Positions 43,371-51,257 of a stretch of 64,000 nucleotides of DNA are shown here, one piece after another. Origin of the DNA: Poseidonibacter parvus (GTDB taxonomy: Bacteria > Campylobacterota > Campylobacteria > Campylobacterales > Arcobacteraceae); the NCBI RefSeq assembly GCF_001956695.1, contig NZ_CP019070.1, forward strand, positions 248,001 through 312,000, read 5' to 3'. The position numbers and the translations under genes were made by a program. The notes under the pieces are model-generated. The model worked only from the letters and a program-made list of their open reading frames with translations, searched no databases and was not told where the DNA came from. Position 1 is the first letter of the stretch. The number at the start of each line of letters is the position of its first letter.

Positions 43371-45638
43371 TTACAATTTGATTTGTATTGTAAACTTTGC
43401 TCCAGTATATTCTTCATTTTCATAAGTATAAGTTTCATTTTCTACTTTTATATTTGCATCAAAAAGTTTGTCTAAGATATCTTTACACATATAAAGACCT
43501 AATCCTGTACCTTCATTAGATTCTTTTGTTGTAAAATATGCATCAAAAATTTTGTCTTTAATTTCCTTATCTATTCCCTTTGCATTATCTTTAATTTCTA
43601 GAATTAAACTATCATTTTCTTTTTTAGCTTTTATAAAAATCAATCTTCTTTGTTTATACTTTATTAATTCATCTCTTGCATTATTTAGAAGATTAATTAA
43701 TATTTGGATTACTTCATTTTCTAAAGATTTAATTTGTACATCTTCAATCTCTTTAATAACCTCAATATCTTGAGTTTTAAATTTTGGCATTAAAAGTTTT
43801 AATGTTTTTTCAAAAGGAGAAGATAGGTCAAATTCTTTCAAATTATTAGAGTTTGGATTAAAGAAGTTTCTAAAGTCATCTATTGTTTGAGCCATGTATT
43901 GTGCTGAATGAGTTATTGTATCTAATTCATCTGTTAATTGTTTAGGATCTAAGCAGTCCATTTCTTGTTGTAGTTTAGCACCTGTTGATGCCATAGTAAT
44001 TGTCGATAATGGTTGTTTCCATTGATGTGAAATATTTGCAATCATTTCTCCCATTGTTGCCATTTTACTTTGTTGATATAGTAATACTTCTTTTTTCTGG
44101 TTATCTTCTTTTAAAGCTTCTTTTTCTGTTACATCTAGAATAAATATTATAATATTTTGAACTTCACCTTCTTTATTGAATATTGGAATTTTAGAAGTTT
44201 CTAATACTCTTTTCCCTTTTCTTGTAGAAAGATATTCAATAACTCCAATTTTTTCTTTTTTTGTTTTTATAATTTCTAAATCATCTTCATAATATTTTTC
44301 ATAATCTTCAGGAAAAATTGTCTTCAATGGAATATTTTTCAACTCTTTTACACTGTGTTTAAGAGAATTCGCTACAGCTTTATTTACAGTAATAATATTG
44401 TTTTTTGTATCTTTTAGTACCATCATCATTGGTAAATTATCTATGATTAGATTGAATTCCTCTAGCATTGATTCGAGTTTTAAAGTCTCTTGTTCTATTA
44501 GTTTTTGTTTATAATCATAGAATATATTCTCTATAAACTTTGATAAAATTATTGATAGTATTAAAAGTATCAAAGTTACAATTATTGAAATTGTAAAAAT
44601 AGTTAATATTTCATTATCATATTCTTCTTCTAATTCTTTTTGTTTTTTATTTACTAATAAATTAATACCATCATAATTAAATCCTGTAGCAATAACCCAA
44701 TCAAATATAGGTATTTTTTTTAAATATGATATTTTTAAATATTTTTCTTCATTAAGTTCTGAAAATTGATATTCTATATACACAGATTTATTATTAGATT
44801 TTAAGAAGTTTTTATATTCTTTTAAAAAATCATGCTTTGCATCTTTAATATTTGCTAATTTAGTAGCAGTTGATAGTAAATCTCCTTTCGCGTTTATAAC
44901 AAAAATAAAACCATGATCACTCTGGTTTAAAACTTCTAAAAGTGTTAATACTTCTTTTTTGATTTGTTTTTTATAATCATCTTTAAATCTTGCTGTTGTA
45001 ATAATTAGATTATATGGTTCAATTTTTTTTATAATTCCAAGCTTTTCAAATTGTTTAGTTTTATCATCTGGTTTATTAGAATACCAAGACATAAATCCTT
45101 CACCTTTAGTCTTAGCAATTTCTATAGCTTTTTTTACAGTGTATTCCCCTCTTAAATCTTTTTTATTTAATACAGAAGTTCCTTGGTACTCTTTATGCAC
45201 TGGTTGAAGAATATTTATACCTTCTAATGTATGTATAGAAAAATATCCTTGACCATCATTGAATCTTAAAGCTTCAATAGAATTTTTTATATGATAAATT
45301 ATCTCTTCTTTTGATAGCTTGTTTTTATTCTTTTCATAAATATTTGTAGCTATTTTAGTTGCTAGATTTATTTTATCTTGTAAATCATCTTTTAGTTGTT
45401 TATCTTCATTTATAATTTTATTATTTATTAGTCTAGCTAAAGAGTCTATTTCAACTTTTATTCTATTCTTATTTGATTCTAAAAAATCTTTTTTGATTTG
45501 TTTTTGTTCTTCTTTTAATGTACTATCATACTTTGATGTAATATAAGTTGTGATGAAAATTGAGCTTAAGAGGATTAAAATAGTAGGAGTATATTTAATT
45601 ATTTTAAGTAATATGTTTTCTTTTTGTATCGAATCCAT
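43371..45638 (-). CDS. Membrane sensor histidine kinase with periplasmic cache domain and PAS
   Basis: A 755-residue kinase. Membrane segment (about 12-32), a large periplasmic cache region (about 33-340) with GQGYFSIHTLEGINILQPVHK and a second repeat-like HGFIFVINAKGDLL, second membrane segment (about 350-370), PAS (about 395-510), HisKA with His538 in ANISHQWKQPL and a complete HATPase_c (NNARDEL, DNAKGIDKEIKDKIFDAYFTT, GTGLGLYM). No response regulator adjoins it in frame. Its ribosome site lies in a perfect hairpin (45644-45667), which may limit translation. Confidence 0.88.
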   Translation of the reverse strand: MDSIQKENILLKIIKYTPTILILLSSIFITTYITSKYDSTLKEEQKQIKKDFLESNKNRIKVEIDSLARLINNKIINEDKQLKDDLQDKINLATKIATNIYEKNKNKLSKEEIIYHIKNSIEALRFNDGQGYFSIHTLEGINILQPVHKEYQGTSVLNKKDLRGEYTVKKAIEIAKTKGEGFMSWYSNKPDDKTKQFEKLGIIKKIEPYNLIITTARFKDDYKKQIKKEVLTLLEVLNQSDHGFIFVINAKGDLLSTATKLANIKDAKHDFLKEYKNFLKSNNKSVYIEYQFSELNEEKYLKISYLKKIPIFDWVIATGFNYDGINLLVNKKQKELEEEYDNEILTIFTISIIVTLILLILSIILSKFIENIFYDYKQKLIEQETLKLESMLEEFNLIIDNLPMMMVLKDTKNNIITVNKAVANSLKHSVKELKNIPLKTIFPEDYEKYYEDDLEIIKTKKEKIGVIEYLSTRKGKRVLETSKIPIFNKEGEVQNIIIFILDVTEKEALKEDNQKKEVLLYQQSKMATMGEMIANISHQWKQPLSTITMASTGAKLQQEMDCLDPKQLTDELDTITHSAQYMAQTIDDFRNFFNPNSNNLKEFDLSSPFEKTLKLLMPKFKTQDIEVIKEIEDVQIKSLENEVIQILINLLNNARDELIKYKQRRLIFIKAKKENDSLILEIKDNAKGIDKEIKDKIFDAYFTTKESNEGTGLGLYMCKDILDKLFDANIKVENETYTYENEEYTGAKFTIQIKL

Positions 45639-45643
45639 AAGAT

Positions 45644-45667
45644 TCCTTAATTAACTGGAATTAAGGA
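45644..45667 (-). promoter_or_regulatory. RBS-sequestering hairpin of the sensor kinase
   Basis: On the minus strand a perfect 9-bp inverted repeat, TCCTTAATT then AATTAAGGA, with a six-base loop. The AAGGA ribosome site of the kinase gene forms part of the 3' arm, five bases before the ATG. It would hide the ribosome site when folded; it could also be a protein-binding dyad. Confidence 0.65.
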
Positions 45668-45694
45668 GATTTTACTCTTTTTTATCTGAAAATT

Positions 45695-46426
45695 TTATAA
45701 ACTTCTCTCTTCAATATACTCTCTAAAATCTTTAGCTCCATCTTTTGAGCTTGTTACGATATCATCAATATTTATAAAAGATATTTCTAATTTTGATTGT
45801 TCAACACTTTTCATAGATTTTATTTTATCTACATTTACAATGTATGAACGATGAACTCTAAAAAAGTTTTTTCCTTTTAGTACCTCTTGCATATCTTGCA
45901 TTTTTTTTCGCACATATGCATCCGTATCTTTTGTTCTAATTATTACTTCATCAAGGTCTGCTTTTATATAGTAAATATCATCAATATCTATCATATAAAT
46001 TTTTGAACCTCTTTTAGCTACAATTTTTTTACTAACTTCATTTGTAGAAGTACTTTCATTATTTGAAGTATTCATAAATCTTTTAATTTTTTCAAGAGAT
46101 TTTTTTATTGATTCATTTGAAATAGGTTTTAATAAATAATCTAAACCCCCTGTTTTATAAGCTTCAAGTGCATATTCATCAAAAGCTGTTTGAAAAACTA
46201 TAAAAATATTAGGATTCATTTCTAAAATTGTATTTGCAAGTTCAAGCCCACTCATAGTAGGCATTGAAATATCTAAAAATGCAACATCAAACTTTGATTT
46301 TGTTGCAATTTTTATAGCATCAATTGGGTTATTGCATTCATGAATATTTGAAATACCTTCTTCATTTAATATTCTTTTTAATCTACTAAGTGCTAGTTTC
46401 TCATCATCAACAATAAGTACTTTCAT
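45695..46426 (-). CDS. LytTR-family response regulator
   Basis: A 243-residue regulator with a receiver domain (about 1-120; VDDEK, phospho-acceptor Asp52 in AFLDISMPTMSG, Lys in LLKPIS) and a LytTR DNA-binding domain (about 138-240; KKIVAKRGSKIYMIDIDDIYYIKA, then FFRVHRSYIVNVDKI). It follows its LytS-type kinase by 11 bases, as the last gene of the operon that begins with a DUF523 gene and photolyase and that carries island operator 5. Confidence 0.93.
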   Translation of the reverse strand: MKVLIVDDEKLALSRLKRILNEEGISNIHECNNPIDAIKIATKSKFDVAFLDISMPTMSGLELANTILEMNPNIFIVFQTAFDEYALEAYKTGGLDYLLKPISNESIKKSLEKIKRFMNTSNNESTSTNEVSKKIVAKRGSKIYMIDIDDIYYIKADLDEVIIRTKDTDAYVRKKMQDMQEVLKGKNFFRVHRSYIVNVDKIKSMKSVEQSKLEISFINIDDIVTSSKDGAKDFREYIEERSL

Positions 46427-46437
46427 TTATTACCTTT

Positions 46438-47427
46438 TTATTTTTTAAGTTTAATTATAAAAGCCATTTTATCATTTTGTATCTCTTTATCCAAGTAACC
46501 AATTTTTAAAAGCTTTAATCTTGTAGCTAAATTACTTAATCCTGTTCCAAATTTAATATTTTTTGATATTAATCCATCATTACAAACTTCAATAGTTTTA
46601 TCTTTTGAACTTATATAAACATTTAGCTCTTTTTGTAAATAACCGTGTTTTATCGCATTTTCAACAAGTAATTGAATTGAGAATTTAGGAACCATAATAT
46701 TTAAATCATCAGAAGGTATATCAAGATGCATTTTTATATTATTTTCAAATCTTATATTTTCAATTTCTAAATATGTTTCAACCATTTTAATTTCAGCATC
46801 AAAAGTTATTAAAGTGTCTTTAGTAATTGCATTTCTTAAAAAAACTGATAAATCAAGTGTTGCTTTTTCTGCTTTTTTTTGGTCTTGATAAATTAATTCT
46901 GATATTGAATTTAGTGCATTAAATAAAAAATGAGGATTTAATTCATTTTCTAAAGCTTTTATTTTTGATTCTAGAACTTCACTTTTAATAGCTTCATTTT
47001 TATATTTCATTGAAATAAATTGATGAAGAATAACTCCAATTAAAACTGTAAAAAAGCCAATAATAATGGCAATATAAAGCCAAATAGGTCTAATAAAATC
47101 TATTATTGCAAAATCAGAAAAAGAAAATAGAAAATAAGAACTTGTAAAACCTAAAAATCCAGAAAGAAAAGAAAAAATAAAAGAAATCATGTACCAGAAT
47201 TTTTCTTGAAGCTTTGGAAGTATAAAATCATTTGAGATAGTAATAAAAATAAATGCACTAAGAGAAACACAAACTGCACTAGCTGTTCCGTAAATAATAG
47301 TTGAGAACTCTTTTAAATTACTGTTAATTAAATATAAAAAAAGTGAAATGAAAAACCCAAAAAATGCACCAATTATAATAATATATAACCAATCAAGTTT
47401 TGATATTTTTAGTTTTACACTAGTCAT
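46438..47427 (-). CDS. LytS/YehU-type sensor histidine kinase
   Basis: A 329-residue kinase with four hydrophobic segments (about 13-33, 39-63, 74-97, 106-130), a short coiled linker and the His_kinase domain with His166 in LNPHFLFNALNSI, followed by an HATPase (VENAIKHG, GTGLSNLATRLK). No extracytoplasmic domain is large enough to bind a ligand, so the signal may be sensed in the membrane. It partners the LytTR regulator after it and overlaps the CrtI-like gene by eight bases. Confidence 0.91.
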   Translation of the reverse strand: MTSVKLKISKLDWLYIIIIGAFFGFFISLFLYLINSNLKEFSTIIYGTASAVCVSLSAFIFITISNDFILPKLQEKFWYMISFIFSFLSGFLGFTSSYFLFSFSDFAIIDFIRPIWLYIAIIIGFFTVLIGVILHQFISMKYKNEAIKSEVLESKIKALENELNPHFLFNALNSISELIYQDQKKAEKATLDLSVFLRNAITKDTLITFDAEIKMVETYLEIENIRFENNIKMHLDIPSDDLNIMVPKFSIQLLVENAIKHGYLQKELNVYISSKDKTIEVCNDGLISKNIKFGTGLSNLATRLKLLKIGYLDKEIQNDKMAFIIKLKK

Positions 47428-48850
47428 TTAGTTCCTTATTTAATATCTCAACACCAAGAGCGATACCTGGCCAACCTTGACCTGCGAAAATAGTATCTCC
47501 TACATTATGAAGATTTTCAAAAGGAGTATTACAAGAAGGTGTTTGCAAAATATTTTTGATTGTAATTGCTTTTCCTCCGCAATTATACCTATTTATATAT
47601 CTTTTAAAGGTTTTAGACGTTGCACTAACGCAGTTTTTTATATCTTCTTTTTTTATTGATGTGAAGTTTTTTAAAAACTCATTTACAATAAACTCTTGAG
47701 TAAGTGTTTTTTGTTTTTCATAATCTTCTTGTAAAAGGTTTTTCCAATAAAGTGCTTTTGTATGAGTTGAAATTGTAATACTATATGAATCACTTGACAT
47801 TTTTTTATCATCTAAACTTGAAATAGAAATAAAAAAAGAGTTTGAAATAGAGTTTGGAATATTCTCATCTAAAATAATTTGATAATGATGTAAAAGTTCT
47901 TCTTTAATATTCTCTTTTTTCAAAGACATATAAATAACAAAAGCACTTTGGTCTGAAAATGAGAAACTATTGTAATATTTTTTAATTTGTTCATCATCAA
48001 AAAGAATTGAACTATCATATGCTGTACTATTTAAAATCACTTTTTTTGATTTGTATTCATTTTTATTTGAAATAATTCTAAAAAAATCTTTCTCTTTTTT
48101 GATATTTAAAATCTCTTCTTTTGAGTGAACATCTATATCTTTTAATAAGCCATCAAAAATTGCTCCCATTCCACCATTTGCATAAAAAACATCATGAAAA
48201 GGATAAGATAATCCAAGTGCCAAAGATATCAATGACACTTCATTTGAAGTTGTTTGAAGTGTTATTAAAAGCTGTGAATTAATAAAATCTTTATACTCTT
48301 TTGTAATATCATTTAAAGTTTCATCTATAAAGGAATCAGCACTTTTTAATATATCAAAACCAAAAATTGAAAAAAGTTTTAAGTTTGAGCTAATTGTTTT
48401 AATATATGAAGATAAAGAATGTTTTGCAAAATATAAATCTTTAAATTGCCAAAATCTAGCATCTAGGTCTCTTATTTTTGTCCAAAATATTCTATTGTTT
48501 TTATGTGGATAAATTTCATTTAAATTTTCTAAGAACTCTTCAAAGTCTTTTACTCTGTCAAGTGTTTTTCCATTTTGAATAATTCTAATTGCAATTTCAC
48601 TTTTTTTGATATCTGGTACGAAAGAAGCTTTATCAAAGATGTTTTTTATTGGATGATTATCTTCATAACCTACAAATGTTGTAGCTCCTGCATTAAAATA
48701 GTTTCCTTTCTTTTTAAATGTACTTGCACAACCTCCAAGGTTTATATCTTTTTCAAAAAGTATTAAATCCTTATCTTTATTAAGTGCAGAAATTAAAGCT
48801 CCTCCAATACCAGAACCTACAACTGCAATATCTTTAATATCAGTGCTCAT
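47420..48850 (-). CDS. CrtI/phytoene-desaturase-like FAD oxidoreductase
   Basis: A flavoprotein of about 476 residues. The FAD motif IAVVGSGIGGALISAL lies near 7-22, LFEKDINLGGCASTFKKKG follows, and VGDTIFAGQGWPGIALG closes the C-terminus; this is the carotenoid-desaturase/retinol-saturase superfamily. I take ATG 48850, overlapping the photolyase gene by 11 bases, over an earlier in-frame ATG at 48904 that would overlap by 65. No other carotenoid genes are in the window, so the substrate is open. Confidence 0.83.
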   Translation of the reverse strand: MSTDIKDIAVVGSGIGGALISALNKDKDLILFEKDINLGGCASTFKKKGNYFNAGATTFVGYEDNHPIKNIFDKASFVPDIKKSEIAIRIIQNGKTLDRVKDFEEFLENLNEIYPHKNNRIFWTKIRDLDARFWQFKDLYFAKHSLSSYIKTISSNLKLFSIFGFDILKSADSFIDETLNDITKEYKDFINSQLLITLQTTSNEVSLISLALGLSYPFHDVFYANGGMGAIFDGLLKDIDVHSKEEILNIKKEKDFFRIISNKNEYKSKKVILNSTAYDSSILFDDEQIKKYYNSFSFSDQSAFVIYMSLKKENIKEELLHHYQIILDENIPNSISNSFFISISSLDDKKMSSDSYSITISTHTKALYWKNLLQEDYEKQKTLTQEFIVNEFLKNFTSIKKEDIKNCVSATSKTFKRYINRYNCGGKAITIKNILQTPSCNTPFENLHNVGDTIFAGQGWPGIALGVEILNKELND

Positions 48851-50183
48851 TTTTCGCTCTTTTAAATTTTTCAATAGCTTGTTTTCTTGACAATGAAATA
48901 TCAACCATACTTTTTGGATAATCTACAAATAAATTTGATGATGCGCCATTTTCTATATGAAAAAGTTTAGCGTCTAAGTCTTTTAATTGTGGAAGTACGC
49001 TTTTGATAAAAATAGCATCTTTATCAAATTTTTTTGATTGTAAATACGGATTAAATATTCTAAAATATGGACTAGCATCAGCGCCTGTACTAGCACCCCA
49101 TTGCCAACCTCCAATATTTGAAGAAGCTTCATAATCTAAAAGTTTTGATGCAAAGTATTTTTCACCCTTTTTCCAATCAATAAAAAGGTTTTTTGTTAAA
49201 AACGATGCAACAATCATTCTTAAACGATTATGCATTGTTCCTGTTTTATTTAGATGAATCATTGCTGCATCAATTATTGGAATTCCTGTTTTACCTTCGC
49301 ACCATTTATTAAAATCATCTTCATTTTCATTCCATGAAAGCTCGATATTATTAAAGTTTGAGTGTTCTGAATATGGATAATGAACTAGTATGTAGTTATA
49401 AAATTCTCTCCAAAAAATCTCTCGTATAAAGAATTCACTATTTTCATCGTTAAAAGATTTAAAATAATTAAATACTTGTTTAGGAGATATTAAACCAAAT
49501 CTTAAATGAACAGATATATTTGATGTTGCATTTACGTAAATATAATCTCTTTGAACTTTATAATCATTTATTTTTTCTTTAAATTGCTTTAATAATTCAT
49601 AAGCCTCAAGTTCTAAAAAATCTGGTAATTCTTGTTCTTCAAAGTTCATTTGTTTTAAACTTGGAATAAAATCATAATCAAAAATAGATTTTTGAAGAGT
49701 TTCATTTCTTTTTAGCTCTTCAATATTGTTTGAAGAAGTAATAAGTTTTAAAGAGTTGTAAAAAGGTGTGAATACTTTATATGGTGTTCCATCTTTTTTC
49801 AAATGGTCATTTGGATTTAAAATAAACGAATCAAGAAACCTTCTCATTGGAATTATTTCTTCTATTTTTTCATCTCTTGTTTTTGCATAAGAGTCAAAAT
49901 CAACTGAGCATAAAACTTCATCAAAGCCTTTTTCAACAAGTTTTTTGAATACATTTACAGGTTCATCAAAAAATATTGCTAAATCCAGACCAATGTTTTT
50001 AAGTTTTTCTTTTAAGCCTAAAACAGACTTATATATAAAACTAACTCTCATATCATCTTTTGAAAGTGATTTTAAAATATTCTTATCAAAAATAAAAATA
50101 GGTAATACTTTCCCTTTTGCGTTAGAAAGTATTGCATTATCTTCTATTCTAAGGTCTCTTCTAAACCATAATACTTGACTCAT
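48840..50183 (-). CDS. phr: Class I CPD photolyase
   Basis: A 447-residue deoxyribodipyrimidine photolyase. LWFRRDLRIEDN starts the antenna domain; WREFYNYILVHYPY, TGIPIIDAAMIHLNKTGTMHNRLRM and WQWGASTGADASPYFRIFNP identify the class I CPD type and its FAD and lesion-binding site. It reverses UV dimers using blue light. It follows the DUF523/DUF1722 gene with a four-base overlap, similar to the ybgA-phr pairing in E. coli, and precedes the CrtI-like gene. Confidence 0.94.
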   Translation of the reverse strand: MSQVLWFRRDLRIEDNAILSNAKGKVLPIFIFDKNILKSLSKDDMRVSFIYKSVLGLKEKLKNIGLDLAIFFDEPVNVFKKLVEKGFDEVLCSVDFDSYAKTRDEKIEEIIPMRRFLDSFILNPNDHLKKDGTPYKVFTPFYNSLKLITSSNNIEELKRNETLQKSIFDYDFIPSLKQMNFEEQELPDFLELEAYELLKQFKEKINDYKVQRDYIYVNATSNISVHLRFGLISPKQVFNYFKSFNDENSEFFIREIFWREFYNYILVHYPYSEHSNFNNIELSWNENEDDFNKWCEGKTGIPIIDAAMIHLNKTGTMHNRLRMIVASFLTKNLFIDWKKGEKYFASKLLDYEASSNIGGWQWGASTGADASPYFRIFNPYLQSKKFDKDAIFIKSVLPQLKDLDAKLFHIENGASSNLFVDYPKSMVDISLSRKQAIEKFKRAKNEH

Positions 50184-51133
50184 TTATACGCCAATATTGT
50201 TGATCTAAGTGCTAATTCCTTTGGGTATGGATTTAAGAACTTTTGTGTTTTAAGATACTCTATATTAAATCTTTTAGTGTAAAGGTTTAATAATTTTATA
50301 ACTGCAATAAAAGGAATAATTTCATTTTTAAACTCTTCAAATGCTTCTAATAATTCTTCTTTTTCTTCTTGAGAAATAAGTTTTTTAAAGTATCCATAAA
50401 TGTGTAAAACTACATTATAAGTATTTGAAATAGTACCTTTTTCATAAATTGCTCTTAAAAATGAATGTTTGTACTCTTCTAAAACAACTTTTATATCTCT
50501 TTTATCATGATTTGCTACAATTTTTCCAAGCTCTTTATATGCTTCATGTGATTTTGCATAAATTAAATATTTATAAGAAGTGTGAAACTGTACTAAATCA
50601 TTTATACTTGGGTTTGAATTTAAAAATTCAAAAATATGCTTGTATGCAAATATTTGCATAAGAAAATTTTCTCTAAGCCAAGCATCATTTAATCGTCCTT
50701 CTTCTTCAGCTGGTAAAAGTGGATATTTCTCTTTTACTTTTCCTGCAAATATTCCAACACCAACATTCTCACTTTGACCTGATTTATTTTCAGGATATAG
50801 TTTAACTCTCTCCATTCCACATGTTGGAGATTTTGATTTAAAGATAAAACCACATAATTCTTCTTCTTGAATTTCATCTGCTATTTGCTTAGAAATATCA
50901 TGAACTTCTTTTGTAACATCTAAATTTGTTGTTGATGTTTTAACTTTTATTATGCCATCTTTTCTAGTTAATCTAATGGCTTCTCTAGGAGTTGGGAAAA
51001 TCATTTTTTCAGGACAATATGGAACAAAATCAAAATACTTACTAAGCTGTTTTACAATAAATCCATCTTTTGAATGTCCACCATCGTATCTACATTGTGT
51101 ACCTAAAAGGCAAGAAGAAATACCTATTTTCAT
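50180..51133 (-). CDS. DUF523-DUF1722 (YbgA-like) protein
   Basis: A 317-residue fusion. The N-terminal DUF523 part (about 1-150) shows SSCLLGTQCRYDGGHS, CPEK and SPTCGMERVKLY, with cysteines suited to metal or Fe-S binding. The C-terminal DUF1722 part (about 185-310, FHTSYKYLIYAKSHEAYKELGK) is the YbgA domain. E. coli ybgA lies directly before phr, as here. The chemical role is unknown. It is the first gene behind operator 5, with AAGGA before its ATG. Confidence 0.89.
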   Translation of the reverse strand: MKIGISSCLLGTQCRYDGGHSKDGFIVKQLSKYFDFVPYCPEKMIFPTPREAIRLTRKDGIIKVKTSTTNLDVTKEVHDISKQIADEIQEEELCGFIFKSKSPTCGMERVKLYPENKSGQSENVGVGIFAGKVKEKYPLLPAEEEGRLNDAWLRENFLMQIFAYKHIFEFLNSNPSINDLVQFHTSYKYLIYAKSHEAYKELGKIVANHDKRDIKVVLEEYKHSFLRAIYEKGTISNTYNVVLHIYGYFKKLISQEEKEELLEAFEEFKNEIIPFIAVIKLLNLYTKRFNIEYLKTQKFLNPYPKELALRSTILAYK

Positions 51134-51181
51134 TTATTATCCTTAATTTTAATATTGTATTATAATAAAGTTATTTGTTTT

Positions 51182-51207
51182 TTTGTATTACATAAATGTT
51201 AATTGAT
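51182..51207 (-). promoter_or_regulatory. Island operator site 5 (photolyase/LytTR operon)
   Basis: On the minus strand AACAT (51200-51196), six bases, AATACAAA (51189-51182), then 17 bases to a perfect TATAAT (51164-51159). The most divergent of the five sites in its second half. Confidence 0.6.
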
Positions 51208-51257
51208 AAGGTTTATTTAAAATATAATTTGTAGTCAAAGAAATAGAAGTTTAAACT

